Of a stretch of DNA of 64,000 bases, positions 30,655-40,377 are shown one piece after another; the first letter of the stretch is position 1, and each line of letters starts with the position of its first letter. Origin of the DNA: Mesorhizobium sp. YIM 152430. Lineage in GTDB: Bacteria; Pseudomonadota; Alphaproteobacteria; Rhizobiales; Rhizobiaceae. The DNA lies in NCBI RefSeq assembly GCF_029210365.1, contig NZ_JARGES010000046.1, forward strand, positions 124,001 to 188,000. The letters run 5' to 3'. Both the position numbers and the translations under genes were made by a program. The notes under the pieces are model-generated. The model was given only the letters and a program-made list of their open reading frames with translations, searched no databases and had not been told where the DNA came from.

Positions 30655-31698
30655 ATGTCTGCAAGACTCGATATTGCCTACGCCACATTGGTTGCCGAAC
30701 TTCTAGACCGTTGCCTCGACGCCCAGTTCGATGCGGATTTCGACGAAGCAGGTTCCTTCATCAAGGTGAAGTCGAAGGACCGGCAGTACTGGTATTACAA
30801 GCCGTCGCTGCGCGGGGGCGCCGCTGACAAACGCGTCTACGTCGGACCGGCCGACGACGCAGCGATCAACCGACGCGTCGAGAAGTTCAAGACCTACAAG
30901 AACGATTTCCAGGCGCGCCGCCGGATCGTGTCGACGCTGGTGCGTGAAGCACGCCTGTTCGCGCCGGAGCAGCGCGTCGGCGATGTCGTGGAGGCGGTTT
31001 GGAAGGCGGGGCTTTTCAGGCTTCGTGCATGTCTCGTCGGGACCATCGCCTTCCAGACCTACGGAACTGTCCTCGGCTACCGCATGTCAGGCGCATCGCT
31101 CCAGACCGGCGACATCGATCTGGCGCTCTTCCATTCAATTTCGGTCGCGGTGGAGGACACGATCCCCCCGGTGCTGGACGTGCTGAAAGGTGTGGACGAG
31201 AGCTTTCGGCCGATACCGCAATTGGGAGACGAGGCGGGACCTTCGCGCTTCAAGGCGGATCAAGGACTTCGCGTCGAGTTCTTGACGCCGAACCGGGGCT
31301 CGGACGATCATGCCGACAAGCCTGCTGCAATGCCGTCGCTTGGCGGCGCGTCTGCGACGCCGCTTCGCTTCCTCGATTTCCTTCTTCGTGATCCTGTTCG
31401 TACCGTTCTGCTGCACAAGGGGGGGGTGCCAGTTCTTGTGCCCGATCCCAGCCGCTATGCGGTTCACAAGCTGATCGTGGCGGCGCGTCGAAAGATCGGG
31501 ACCGGCAAGGATTTGAAGGACCTCGAGCAGGCGGCGAAACTTGCTACGGCGCTACAGGCAACGGGTCGAACCGCCGATCTGAAAGATGCGTATCGGGAGG
31601 CACGGGACGGAGGCGCAGCTTGGCGGGAGGCGCTCGACGCCTCCTTGTTCCGCTTGGACCGATTGGGACTCAAGTCGATGTCCGACGCCTTGGCGTGA
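30655..31698 (+). CDS. Nucleotidyltransferase-fold protein (GSU2403-like)
   Basis: A 347-residue protein that resembles the GSU2403/NTP_transf_8 group of minimal nucleotidyltransferases. The likely active site is a G-T-I-A-F helix start (129-133) followed by the Asp pair TGDIDLALF (D153, D155). The usual third acidic position may be the Glu in RVEFLTPNR. The N-terminal 100 residues are charged and helical with no HTH motif; the C-terminal 100 residues are helical, like substrate-binding domains of DNA polymerase-beta-fold enzymes. ATG 30655 has AGG upstream; a TTG 15 nt earlier is less likely. Related enzymes include toxins and tRNA or protein nucleotidyl-transferases, but the substrate is unknown. 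The two upstream palindromes point to tight control. No partner gene is adjacent. Confidence 0.75.
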   Translation: MSARLDIAYATLVAELLDRCLDAQFDADFDEAGSFIKVKSKDRQYWYYKPSLRGGAADKRVYVGPADDAAINRRVEKFKTYKNDFQARRRIVSTLVREARLFAPEQRVGDVVEAVWKAGLFRLRACLVGTIAFQTYGTVLGYRMSGASLQTGDIDLALFHSISVAVEDTIPPVLDVLKGVDESFRPIPQLGDEAGPSRFKADQGLRVEFLTPNRGSDDHADKPAAMPSLGGASATPLRFLDFLLRDPVRTVLLHKGGVPVLVPDPSRYAVHKLIVAARRKIGTGKDLKDLEQAAKLATALQATGRTADLKDAYREARDGGAAWREALDASLFRLDRLGLKSMSDALA

Positions 31699-31701
31699 CG
31701 A

Positions 31702-32076
31702 TTACCCCGCGTCGATCGTCACCTTGTGCGAATAGAACGCGCCGTGGTCCCTGATGGCGGCGACTTCGTCATAGGGATGCGGATAGGCCCACATGACGTC
31801 GGCCTCGCCTTCGCCCTGGCCGGTCACGCTCCAATAGGACGCCTCGCCCTTGAAAGGGCAACGGGTCCTGGTGTCGGAGGCCAGAAGGTGCTCGAAATAG
31901 ATGTCGGCGAAGGGGATGTAGAGGACCGGTGGATAGGTCGCTTCCGCAAGTTGCAGCGCGTTGCGCGTCGAAGCGATTACGACCTCGCCGAATTTGACGG
32001 TGACGGCGCCGGAATGGGGCGTGATGGTGATCGTGTGGCCCGGATCGCGCTTCAGGCCGGGTGACGGATTGGACAT
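31702..32076 (-). CDS. DUF427 domain protein
   Basis: A 124-residue cytoplasmic protein of the DUF427 family (single beta-barrel-like domain). Typical sequences are the start ITITPHSGAVTVKFGEVVIAST (seen in parts), YIPFADI, the CPFKGEASYW motif and the DEVAAIRDHGAFY tail. Start 32076 has GGAG 7 nt upstream; another ATG lies 12 nt earlier. Family function is unknown. The gene is convergent with the nucleotidyltransferase gene. Confidence 0.88.
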   Translation of the reverse strand: MSNPSPGLKRDPGHTITITPHSGAVTVKFGEVVIASTRNALQLAEATYPPVLYIPFADIYFEHLLASDTRTRCPFKGEASYWSVTGQGEGEADVMWAYPHPYDEVAAIRDHGAFYSHKVTIDAG

Positions 32077-32132
32077 GGCTCGCTCCATGGTATGCCGAGC
32101 CGGAACGGCTCTGCTCTGTTCCATGGAAAATA

Positions 32133-32162
32133 GGAAGGGGCCGTCCGTTGACGACCCCCTCC
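32133..32162 (-). terminator. Terminator after the 115-aa protein gene
   Basis: Two 13-nt arms pair at about 11 of 13 positions around a 4-nt loop. On the minus strand the stem is followed by TATTTTCC. It lies 24 nt downstream of the stop codon of the minus-strand gene at 32187-32534. Confidence 0.55.
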
Positions 32163-32186
32163 TTCTTCGTGACGCTCGAAGCGAAC

Positions 32187-32534
32187 TTAAAGGTCGGCAA
32201 GCGCCGTTGAGCAGGCGGTTGCAAGGGCGCGGTTCGGACGTTCCTCCCCGATCGGCGTTGCCCAGCCGGCCTTCTCGACGACGCCGCGGCGGTTGAAATT
32301 GCTTGCGGCCTTGAGTTCGGCCAGAATCACGCTTGCCTCGGGATCGGTGCTCGCCCGTGCCACGCAATGCGGGACGAGCGCCGCGACCATGCCTTCACTG
32401 GCCGCGGTCGATGCCATCGACGCCGCCGTGCTCTGCGTGACCCAGCCGCCCCATGTGAAGCCGACGACCGCAAGAGCAATTGCACCAGCAGCAGCCCCGC
32501 CGAGAGCCGGCTTGATCCATTCTGGAGTGTTCAT
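32187..32534 (-). CDS. Small conserved membrane-anchored protein
   Basis: A 115-residue protein with one N-terminal hydrophobic helix (about 8-30, Gly/Ala-rich) and a soluble remainder containing two Cys (PHCVARAS and TACSTALADL). It resembles conserved hypothetical proteins of Rhizobiales that begin MxTPExxKPALxGAxxGA. The WATPIGEERPNRALATAC segment at the C-terminus is the most distinctive block. Function unknown. It has its own terminator and no operon partner. Confidence 0.75.
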   Translation of the reverse strand: MNTPEWIKPALGGAAAGAIALAVVGFTWGGWVTQSTAASMASTAASEGMVAALVPHCVARASTDPEASVILAELKAASNFNRRGVVEKAGWATPIGEERPNRALATACSTALADL

Positions 32535-32761
32535 GTCTTTCCCCGATCCGGTTTTTTCCGATTTTACGGCGCAAACCTATCACGGCGAATTTCATTTAGA
32601 AACATTTTGCGACGATCATTTGTCCGGCAGCCCTCATCGCCGGACGCAAGGTGCCATCTCCGTCCGGCCAAAACCGGCCGGATTGATCGCGGCAAGGCGC
32701 ATGGCGGCTGCGCGAGGAAGCCGGGGCGGTCCCTCACGCAGGCTTTGCAATTCCTGGAAGC

Positions 32762-34150
32762 CTAGCGCAGACCTTCCCTGGAGACCCAGGCTTCGGCGTC
32801 GGCGAGCGCGAGTTCGAAGCGGTCGAAGAGTTCGTTGAGCTCGGCTTCGGTGATGACCATCGGCGGGCAAAAGGCGATGGTGTCGCCGATGGCGCGCAGG
32901 ATGACGCGGCGGTTTTCGCAGAATTTGGCGATCTGGGCGCCGACGCCCTTCTTCGGGTCGAAGGAGCGCTTGGTCGCCTTGTCGGCCACCATCTCGACGC
33001 CGCCGACGAGGCCGGCCGAGCGCACTTCGCCGACAAGCGGGTGGTCGGCGATCTTCTTCAGACGGGCCTCGAAGGTCGGCGTCATGTTGCGGACATGGCC
33101 GAGAATGTCGCGGCGCTGATAGATCTCGATCGCCTTGACGCCGAGCGCGCAGCCGAGCGGATGGCCGCCATAGGTGAAGCCGTGGCCGAACGTGCCGATC
33201 TTCTCCGAATGGCTGACATAGGCGTCGTAGACGTCCTGCGGAACGAGGACCGCGCCGAGCGGGGCATAGGCGGCGGTGAGCTGCTTGGCGGCCGATATGG
33301 TCTTCGGCGTCATGCCCATCGTCTGCGCGCCCCACCAGTTTCCGGTGCGCCCGAAGCCGTTGATGACCTCGTCCGAGATCATCATGATGTCGTGCTCGTC
33401 GAGCACTTTCTGAATCTCGGCGAAATAGGTGGCGGGCGGGACGATGACGCCGCCGGCGCCCATGATCGGCTCGGCGATCATCGCGGCGATCGTGCCCGGT
33501 CCTTCGCGCTCGATGAGATCGCGGAGCGACTTCACCAGGCGGGCGACGAACTCAACCTCCGTCTCGCCGGCTTCGCCGAAGCGGTAGAAATGCGGGCAGT
33601 CGGTGTGGACCACGCGGTCGACCGGCAGGTCCCAGCCGATATGGTTATAGGGCAGGCCGGTCAGCGAGGCGGCCATGATGGTGACGCCGTGATACGCCTT
33701 CTGGCGCGAGATGATCTTCTTCTTGTTCGGCCGGCCCATGGCGTTGTTCATGTACCAGGCGAGCTTGACCTGGGTGTCGTTGGCCTCCGAGCCCGACGAG
33801 GTGAAGAACACCTTGGAGATCGGCACCGGCGCGATTTCCTTGAGCTTCTCGGCAAGCTCGATGGCGGGCTCCATGCCCTTGGCGCCGAACAGGTGATAGT
33901 AGGGCAGGGTGCGAAGCTGCCGGGTCGCCGCCTCCACCATCTCCTCGTCGCCGAAGCCGAGCCCGGCGCACCACAGGCCCGACATGCCCTCGATATAATC
34001 CCGCCCTTGCGTGTCGTAGACGAAGACGCCCTCGCCGCGCTCAATGACGAGCGGACCGTTGGTCTTCAGCTTGTGCAGCGGCGTATAGGGATGCAGCACC
34101 GCCTCGATGTCGCGGGTCTGCAAATTCGTGAGGGGAGGCTGGTCGAGCAT
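32762..34150 (-). CDS. Class III aminotransferase (omega-amino acid:pyruvate type)
   Basis: PLP-dependent transaminase of 462 residues in subgroup II/III. The N-terminal GLWCAGLGFG, the cofactor loop SSGSEAND, EPIMGAGGVIVPPATY, the Asp of SDEVINGFGRTG and the PLP Lys in SAAKQLTAAY (about residue 288) are all present. Sequence style matches (S)-omega-transaminases and beta-alanine/taurine:pyruvate aminotransferases; exact donor cannot be fixed. GGAG precedes the ATG. It is transcribed alone and is probably involved in amine or beta-amino acid breakdown. Confidence 0.92.
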   Translation of the reverse strand: MLDQPPLTNLQTRDIEAVLHPYTPLHKLKTNGPLVIERGEGVFVYDTQGRDYIEGMSGLWCAGLGFGDEEMVEAATRQLRTLPYYHLFGAKGMEPAIELAEKLKEIAPVPISKVFFTSSGSEANDTQVKLAWYMNNAMGRPNKKKIISRQKAYHGVTIMAASLTGLPYNHIGWDLPVDRVVHTDCPHFYRFGEAGETEVEFVARLVKSLRDLIEREGPGTIAAMIAEPIMGAGGVIVPPATYFAEIQKVLDEHDIMMISDEVINGFGRTGNWWGAQTMGMTPKTISAAKQLTAAYAPLGAVLVPQDVYDAYVSHSEKIGTFGHGFTYGGHPLGCALGVKAIEIYQRRDILGHVRNMTPTFEARLKKIADHPLVGEVRSAGLVGGVEMVADKATKRSFDPKKGVGAQIAKFCENRRVILRAIGDTIAFCPPMVITEAELNELFDRFELALADAEAWVSREGLR

Positions 34151-34248
34151 GGCTGTCTCCTGGGGGTTGTCTGGAGACTAGCCGTTTATCGTTGCGCGAA
34201 GAACCCCGCTCGAATGCTGGTTCGATTGGTCCAGTCGGGCTGGGCCAG

Positions 34249-34614
34249 TCAGGCCGCGCTGGGCAGCGTTGCGGCCAATCCGGCATAGGCGGGGATGAGG
34301 GCGGCGATCGGCAGATCGGACTCCGCGGCCGGCTCGATGGCGACGTCCCCGCCCTCGCTCTGGCGCACGATGAGGAAGTCGGCGGTCTCGCTGTCGGCGG
34401 TGGCGATGGCGGCGACGTCCAGTGCCGGTTCGAGGTCGATGCGCATGTGGAAGAGGAAATGGGCCGGCAGGTCGTCGACGGCGGAACGCACGCGTGCCTC
34501 GAAGCTTTGACCGTCACCCGCGCACACGGCGTCGAGAATGGCGGTGGAAAGGTCGTTCGGGGCTTCGATGGGAGCGGGGGCGGACTTGGTCCGGGCGTTT
34601 TTCGCCTTTTTCAT
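34249..34614 (-). CDS. Hypothetical protein
   Basis: A 121-residue protein starting with a Lys/Arg/Ala-rich segment (MKKAKNARTKSAPAP) followed by a more conserved-looking acidic domain. The ATG at 34614 was chosen because the longer upstream frame runs into the divergent acyl-CoA ligase region. The block FEARVRSAVDDLPAHFLFHM and the C-terminal LPIAALIPAYAGLAATLP suggest a folded alpha/beta domain. No family is recognised. It is divergent from the acyl-CoA ligase gene and co-directional with the aminotransferase, 98 nt apart. Confidence 0.6.
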   Translation of the reverse strand: MKKAKNARTKSAPAPIEAPNDLSTAILDAVCAGDGQSFEARVRSAVDDLPAHFLFHMRIDLEPALDVAAIATADSETADFLIVRQSEGGDVAIEPAAESDLPIAALIPAYAGLAATLPSAA

Positions 34615-34784
34615 CGCGTTCTTCCGTTTGTCGATGCCGCCCCGTCGCCGCGAAAGGTCGCGTTCAATCGCGGCTCGAATAAGGCGCGGACAAGCCATTG
34701 AACTTTCTGACAACAACGCGGGTTTTGCTGGACACCGGCCACGATCCGAACAAAATAGCGCTCCGTTCGAACAGGGAGGATTGT

Positions 34785-36425
34785 ATGCTCGGACTGATGC
34801 AGGACTGGCCGCTTCTGTGCCACAAGATTCTCGATCACGCGGCGATCCAGCACCCGAACCGGGAGATCGTCTCGCGCTCCGTCGAGGGGCCGATCGTGCG
34901 CACCAACTACCGCGACGTGCGCCAGCGCGCGCTGAAGGTCGCCAAGCGCCTCGAACAGGAGGGATTTCAGGTCGGCGACCGGATCGCGACGCTTGCCTGG
35001 AACACGGCGCGGCACCTCGAAGCCTGGTACGGCATCATGGGCATGGGCGGCGTCTATCACACGCTCAACCCGCGGCTTTTCCCGCAGCAGATCGCCTGGA
35101 TCATGAACCACGCCGAGGACAAGGCTTTGTTCGTCGACCTGACCTTTCTGCCGCTGGTCGAGAAGATCGCGGCCGAGGTGAAGTCGCTGACCAAGGTGAT
35201 CGTGCTGACGGACGGCGCGAACATGCCGCAGACGTCGCTGCCCGACGTCGTCGCCTATGAGAACTGGATCGGCGAGGCCGATGCCGACTATCGCTGGAAG
35301 GCGCTCGACGAGAAGGCCGCATCCGGCATGTGCTACACGTCCGGCACGACGGGCGACCCGAAGGGCGTCGTCTATTCGCACCGCTCGAACGTGATCCATG
35401 CCATGCTCGCCTGTATGCCCGATGCGATGGGCATTTCCGCGCGCGACACGATCCTGCCGGTCGTGCCGATGTTCCACGCCAATGCGTGGGGCCTCGCGCA
35501 GTCGAGCCCGATGGTCGGCGCCAAGCTGGTGATGCCGGGCGGGCGCATGGACGGCGAGGCGATCTACGAATTGCTGACCACCGAGAAGGTGACCTTCACC
35601 GCCGCCGTGCCGACCGTCTGGCTGCTGCTGCTCCAGCACATGGAGAAGAACGATCTGAAGCTGCCGCATCTGAAGAAGGTGGTGATCGGCGGCTCGGCCT
35701 GCCCGCGCTCGATGACGGAGAAGTTCGAGAAGAACTACGACGTCGAGGTGATCCACGCCTGGGGCATGACGGAGATGTCGCCGCTGGGTTCGCTGGCGAC
35801 GATCAAGCCGGAATATGCCGCGACGACCGGCGATGCGCTCTTCGACATCAAGCAGACGCAGGGCTACGCGCCTTTTGGCGTCGAGATGAAGGTGACCGAC
35901 GACGAGAACAACGAGTTGCCCTGGGACGGCAAGAAGTTCGGCCGTCTGAAGGTGCGCGGACCCGCCGTTGCCGCAGCCTATTATGGCGGGGCGGGCAAGG
36001 AACAGTTCGACGCCGACAACTGGTTCGATACGGGCGACGTCGCCCATATCAACGAGAACGGCTACATGCAGATCACCGACCGCGCCAAGGACGTGATCAA
36101 GTCAGGCGGCGAGTGGATCTCGACCATCGACCTCGAAAACATCGCGGTCGGCCATCCTGACGTCGCCGAGGCGGCGGTGATCGGCATCGCGCACCCCAAA
36201 TGGGACGAGCGGCCGCTGCTGGTGGTCGTCAGGAAGGAAGGCAAGAACCCCTCGAAGGAGGAACTTCTGGCCTTCATGGAAGGCAAGATCGCCAAATGGT
36301 GGATGCCGGACGACGTCGCTTTCGTCGACGAAATCCCACACACGGCGACCGGCAAGATCCAGAAGACGACGCTGCGCGACCAGTTCAAGGGATATGAACT
36401 GCCCACAGCTTCCAGCGCCGCCTGA
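34785..36425 (+). CDS. Acyl-CoA synthetase (AMP-forming, medium/long-chain; DmdB-like)
   Basis: Adenylate-forming ligase of 546 residues that activates a carboxylic acid to its CoA thioester. Motifs: the P-loop [12 protein letters not shown] (from about 183), [15 protein letters not shown] near 410, [11 protein letters not shown] and the C-terminal catalytic Lys in TATGKIQKT. The N-terminus [20 protein letters not shown] matches fatty-acid ligases and 3-methylthiopropionate-CoA ligase (DmdB) relatives. Sequence alone cannot separate fatty-acid from MMPA use, and no other DMSP genes are nearby. AGGGAGGA precedes ATG 34785. Confidence 0.92.
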   Translation: MLGLMQDWPLLCHKILDHAAIQHPNREIVSRSVEGPIVRTNYRDVRQRALKVAKRLEQEGFQVGDRIATLAWNTARHLEAWYGIMGMGGVYHTLNPRLFPQQIAWIMNHAEDKALFVDLTFLPLVEKIAAEVKSLTKVIVLTDGANMPQTSLPDVVAYENWIGEADADYRWKALDEKAASGMCYTSGTTGDPKGVVYSHRSNVIHAMLACMPDAMGISARDTILPVVPMFHANAWGLAQSSPMVGAKLVMPGGRMDGEAIYELLTTEKVTFTAAVPTVWLLLLQHMEKNDLKLPHLKKVVIGGSACPRSMTEKFEKNYDVEVIHAWGMTEMSPLGSLATIKPEYAATTGDALFDIKQTQGYAPFGVEMKVTDDENNELPWDGKKFGRLKVRGPAVAAAYYGGAGKEQFDADNWFDTGDVAHINENGYMQITDRAKDVIKSGGEWISTIDLENIAVGHPDVAEAAVIGIAHPKWDERPLLVVVRKEGKNPSKEELLAFMEGKIAKWWMPDDVAFVDEIPHTATGKIQKTTLRDQFKGYELPTASSAA

Positions 36426-36472
36426 GCGTGCTAGAACCCGCGCCATGATGTTGACGACGCAGAACTGACGAC

Positions 36473-37258
36473 ATGGCGCGGGACGACTACCGACAATACA
36501 CGCCGCAGGCCAGACCGGCGCAGGGCATCGCGTTCTTCGCGCTCGTGCTGTTCGTGCTGGCGAGCCTCGCCCACCGCTTCGGCTCGATCCCGACGCCGGA
36601 ATTCCTGTGGGTGCTCGGCATCGTCGCAGGGCTCGCCCTTGTCGCGCTGATCCTTGCGGTTTTCGCGTTGCGGCGCATCTGGATCGAGGACGATGCGGGG
36701 ACGGGACCGGCCGTCGCAGGGCTTCTGCTCGCCCTGATCGTGCTGGCGCCGTTCGGGGTGGGATTGCAGGGTTTCCTCACGCATCCGCGGCTCACCGACA
36801 TTGCCACGGATCGGACCTTGCCGCCCGATTTCGTCGCGGCAGCCGAAAACCGCGATGCGCGCATGAATCCGATCCGCACGATCGCACCGGACGAAGCGGA
36901 GGCGATGCGCGCGGCCTATCCCGAATTGGTCGCACGCAGCTTCGCGCTGCCGCTGGCCGACATGACGCAGGCCGTGCTGCGCGTGGCCGATGCGCGCGGT
37001 TTCGATCTTTTGGGGCGCATGTCCGCGCCCGGCGGCGAAACGCTCGAATTCATCGGCTATTCCTTCCTCCTCGGCTTCCCCTCGGACATCGCGATCCGGC
37101 TTCGCGCAGAGGGGGAGACCACCCGCGTCGACATGCGCTCGGCCTCCCGCTATGGCGGCCACGACCAGGGCGAAAATGCCAGGCGCATCGTCAATTTCCT
37201 CGACGCGCTGGACTACGAGGTCGACGTGGTGACGGGGGTGATCGTCGAGGAGGAATAG
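36473..37258 (+). CDS. Membrane protein with DUF1499 domain
   Basis: A 261-residue protein: three hydrophobic helices in the first 105 residues (about 17-35, 42-65, 78-100), then a soluble DUF1499 domain. The latter is marked by IAIRLRAEGETTRVDMRSASR (seen in parts) and YGGHDQGENARRI. The family is common in bacteria and plastids; its function is not known. It follows the acyl-CoA ligase by 47 nt and may share its transcript. It ends 9 nt before the convergent MBL gene. Confidence 0.87.
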   Translation: MARDDYRQYTPQARPAQGIAFFALVLFVLASLAHRFGSIPTPEFLWVLGIVAGLALVALILAVFALRRIWIEDDAGTGPAVAGLLLALIVLAPFGVGLQGFLTHPRLTDIATDRTLPPDFVAAAENRDARMNPIRTIAPDEAEAMRAAYPELVARSFALPLADMTQAVLRVADARGFDLLGRMSAPGGETLEFIGYSFLLGFPSDIAIRLRAEGETTRVDMRSASRYGGHDQGENARRIVNFLDALDYEVDVVTGVIVEEE

Positions 37259-37267
37259 GGCGCCGGT

Positions 37268-38167
37268 TCAGGCCGGCCGGTACACCGCATCGATGGACGG
37301 TTCCGGCTCGACCGTGACGAGGTTTCGGGCGACGAGGTCTTCGAGATGGGCGAGGACCGAGAGGCCGGCAGCGTCATGGAGGCGGGGGTCGGTGTCGCGG
37401 TAGATCGCGGCGACGATTTCGGGGATGGTCCGGTCGCCGGCCTTGAGGCGCTCGAGGATCGCGCGCTCGCGCATCTTGCGGTGGGTGCGTAACCCGCGCA
37501 CGAAGGCACGCGGATTGGTGACCGGGCCGCCATGGCCGGTGTGGTAGATCGCGTCGTCGCGCTCTGAGAGACGGTCGAGCGAGGCCATGAAATCCGACAT
37601 CGCGCCATCGGGCGGGGCGACGATCGAGGTGGCCCAGGCCATGACGTGATCGGCCGAAAGCAGGATGCCGGTATCCTCGATGGCGAAGGCGACGTGGTTG
37701 GCGCAGTGGCCGGGCGTGTGGATGGCGCGGACGGCCCAGCCGTCGCCTTCGACCAGTTCGTCGTCGGCAAGCGCGTGGTCGGGCGAAAAATCGGTGTCGG
37801 CGCTGGCGTCGAGCGGATTGATCTCGCCGATGCGCAACGGGCGCGCGGAGCGGTGCGGGCCTTCGGCCATGATCAGCGCACCGGTATCGGCCTTGAGCCG
37901 GGCGGCGAGCGGCGAGTGGTCGCGATGCGTGTGGCTGACGAAGATGTGGCTGACCGGCCGGCCGGCGATCGCCTTCAGGAGCGCGGCATAGTGCGCATCG
38001 TCTTCCGGGCCGGGATCGACGACCGCGAGCATGTCGGTGCCGAGGATATAGCTGTTGGTGCCGTGGAAGGTGAACGGGCCGGGATTGTTCACGGTCAGGC
38101 GAAGAAGCTTGTCCGCCACCAAAACCGCCTCGCCGTAATGCGGCTCGAACGTCGTATCGAATTCCAT
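37268..38167 (-). CDS. Metallo-beta-lactamase-fold hydrolase (LACTB2-like)
   Basis: A 299-residue metallo-hydrolase. The Zn motif HTHRDHSP sits at 79-86, further ligands are the His of HTPGHCANH and the Asp of LSADHVM, and the terminal His is in YHTGHGGPV. The C-terminal 90 residues form the winged-helix-like domain found in LACTB2/glyoxalase-II-like nucleases. Start 38167 (MEFDTTFEPHYGE) is the normal family N-terminus; longer frames run into ccdA. LACTB2 relatives cleave RNA, others are thioesterases; activity here is not known. ccdA lies 47 nt upstream in the same direction. Confidence 0.9.
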   Translation of the reverse strand: MEFDTTFEPHYGEAVLVADKLLRLTVNNPGPFTFHGTNSYILGTDMLAVVDPGPEDDAHYAALLKAIAGRPVSHIFVSHTHRDHSPLAARLKADTGALIMAEGPHRSARPLRIGEINPLDASADTDFSPDHALADDELVEGDGWAVRAIHTPGHCANHVAFAIEDTGILLSADHVMAWATSIVAPPDGAMSDFMASLDRLSERDDAIYHTGHGGPVTNPRAFVRGLRTHRKMRERAILERLKAGDRTIPEIVAAIYRDTDPRLHDAAGLSVLAHLEDLVARNLVTVEPEPSIDAVYRPA

Positions 38168-38214
38168 TCCCGCGCTCCTTCGCAGTTGCGAAGGGTGTCT
38201 AGCATGGCTGTTCC

Positions 38215-38952
38215 TTAGCCGAGAAGGCCAAGGGCCGGGAAAGTTTCCAAGAGCCAGAAGGAGGCGGTCTGGATGCCGCCGGTCAGGAACAGGATGCCGG
38301 CGACGACCAGCATCCCGCCCATGACTTTTTCGACGCGGCCGAGATGGACGCGGAAACGGCTGAGGAAACGCATGAAGGCGCCGGAGAAGAGCGCGGCGAT
38401 CAGGAACGGAATACCGAGGCCGAGCGAATAGGCGGCGAGCAGCATCGCGCCTTCGCCGACCGTTTCGCGCCCGCCGGCAAGCGTCAGGATCGGCCCGAGG
38501 ACCGGCCCGATGCAAGGGGTCCAGCCGAAGGCGAATGCAAGGCCCATGATATAGGCCGCAAAGGCGTTTGCGGGCGAGACGTTGGCCTGGAACCGCGCCT
38601 CGCGGGACAGGAAGGGCAGGCGGATGATGCCGAGGAAATTCAGCCCCATGAAGATGATGAGGACGCCCGCGACGATGGCGAGTTCCTGCTGCCAGGCGCG
38701 CAGGAGGCCGCCGATGGAGGACGCGCCGGCGCCGAGCGCGACGAAGACGGTGGTGAAGCCCAGCACGAAGGCGAGGGCCGAACCGATCAGCGCCGAGCGC
38801 GCGCGGGCGGGCTTTGCGCCCTCGCGGAACTCGTCGACCGAGACGCCGGCCATGTAGCACAGATAGGGCGGGACGAGCGGCAGGACGCAGGGCGACAGGA
38901 ACGAGATCGCCCCCGCTGCAACCGCACTCACATATCCGACGTCCAGCGCCAT
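38215..38952 (-). CDS. ccdA: Cytochrome c biogenesis protein CcdA
   Basis: A 245-residue inner-membrane thiol transporter with six helices. It moves reducing equivalents from cytoplasmic thioredoxin to periplasmic thiol proteins, e.g. for apocytochrome c heme ligation. The redox Cys pair is in the SPCVLP (about residue 22) and TPCIGP (about residue 146) motifs. Length is the short DsbD-beta-domain type. It is a plausible partner for the DsbD_N-like secreted protein at 8.3-9.0 kb, though they are far apart. Confidence 0.94.
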   Translation of the reverse strand: MALDVGYVSAVAAGAISFLSPCVLPLVPPYLCYMAGVSVDEFREGAKPARARSALIGSALAFVLGFTTVFVALGAGASSIGGLLRAWQQELAIVAGVLIIFMGLNFLGIIRLPFLSREARFQANVSPANAFAAYIMGLAFAFGWTPCIGPVLGPILTLAGGRETVGEGAMLLAAYSLGLGIPFLIAALFSGAFMRFLSRFRVHLGRVEKVMGGMLVVAGILFLTGGIQTASFWLLETFPALGLLG

Positions 38953-39048
38953 TCGTCTTCACCGCTCCGTTCACGCCGGGTGATAGCGCGAAGCGACGCT
39001 CTCCTGCCAATCATAAACGCGTGGCCAAACGTCGCGACCGTTTTTCGT

Positions 39049-40377
39049 TCAGACCAGGGCGAGCGTGAGTGCTGGAAAGAGTGCGATCAGCAACAGGCAG
39101 ACGAGCATGACGCCAACGAAGGGCATGGTGCCGAGGAAGATCTGTTCCACGCCGGTTCGCTTGTCGGCCAGCGTCGAATGGACCGTGAAGACCGATATGC
39201 CGAAGGGCGGCGTCAAAAGCCCGATCTCGACGGTCAGCACGGTGACGATGCCGAAATGGATCAGGTTGAACCCCAGCGCCTCGGCGATGGGCGCGGCGAT
39301 CGGCACCATGATCAGGAGGATCGACGAGGAATCGAGGATCATGCCCATCAACAGGATGATGATGCAGTAGAGAAGCAGGAAGCCATAGGGGCCGAGGCCG
39401 CTGCCCTGCACCAGATCGCCGATGGCGACGGGAATGCCGGCGACGGACAGCATCCGGCTGTAGAAGCCGGCGGCGATCAGCAGGATCAGGATGCCGACCG
39501 AGACGGACCCGGTCTGCTTCAGAACGTCCCAGATTCGATGCCGGTCAAGCGATCGGCGCGCGAGCGCGATCAAAAGCGCGCCGAAGGCACCGATGCCGCC
39601 GGCCTCCGTCGGGGTGAAGAACCCGCTGTAGAGCCCGCCCAGCACCAGAACGACCAGCGCCACGATCGGCACCAGCTTGACCAGGATGTCACGCCCCGAC
39701 AGCGTCGGGCCGGACCGTTCGACATGGCGCTGCCTTGCCTTCTCGACGTCGGAGAAGACGAAGGAGGGCTTGAAGAAGGCAAGCCCCATGATGACGGTGA
39801 CCATGCCGAAGGCGAGGAGCGCTCCCGGCACGATGCCGGCGACGAACATTCGGCCGATCGACTGCTCGGCGAGGACGCCGTAGATGATGAGAAGCAGACT
39901 TGGCGGGATCATCATGCCGAGGACGGAACTGCCGGCGACCGTGCCGGCCGCGAACGACGTCCTGTAGCCGTGGCGGACCATTTCCGGCACGGCGACCTTG
40001 GTGAAGACGGCCGCGGACGCGATCGATACGCCGGTGACGGCGGCGAAGACCGTGTTGGCGGCGACGGTGGCGATGCCCAGCCCGCCGAGGAAGCGACGCA
40101 AGAGCGCCTCGGCGACCTCGAACGTATCGCGCCCGACATTGGAGATGGAGACCAGCAGTCCCATAAGCACGAAAAGCGGGATGGTGGCGAAGAGATAATC
40201 GGCGATGCCGTTATAGGCGGTGACCGACAGGAGCCGCATGGCGAGCTCGAAATTGTCGCGAATGATCCAGATGCCGACGAAGCCGGCTGCAAACAGCGCG
40301 ATGGCGATCTGCAAGCCCAGAAGGACGAGCAGGATCAGGACCCCGATCAGGATCAGGCCGATGGCAAGCGCACTCAT
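39049..40377 (-). CDS. TRAP transporter large permease (DctM)
   Basis: A 442-residue integral membrane protein of the TRAP-DctM family, the Na+-driven transport channel. About 12 hydrophobic segments are visible. Family hallmarks are the VTGVSIASAAVFTKVAVPEM block (seen in parts), GSSVLGMMIPPSLLLIIYGV and the C-terminal GLLTPPFGISVFTVHS. Its ATG overlaps the dctQ stop (ATGA), so the two are co-translated. It is the last gene of the six-gene molybdenum hydroxylase/TRAP operon. Confidence 0.95.
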   Translation of the reverse strand: MSALAIGLILIGVLILLVLLGLQIAIALFAAGFVGIWIIRDNFELAMRLLSVTAYNGIADYLFATIPLFVLMGLLVSISNVGRDTFEVAEALLRRFLGGLGIATVAANTVFAAVTGVSIASAAVFTKVAVPEMVRHGYRTSFAAGTVAGSSVLGMMIPPSLLLIIYGVLAEQSIGRMFVAGIVPGALLAFGMVTVIMGLAFFKPSFVFSDVEKARQRHVERSGPTLSGRDILVKLVPIVALVVLVLGGLYSGFFTPTEAGGIGAFGALLIALARRSLDRHRIWDVLKQTGSVSVGILILLIAAGFYSRMLSVAGIPVAIGDLVQGSGLGPYGFLLLYCIIILLMGMILDSSSILLIMVPIAAPIAEALGFNLIHFGIVTVLTVEIGLLTPPFGISVFTVHSTLADKRTGVEQIFLGTMPFVGVMLVCLLLIALFPALTLALV

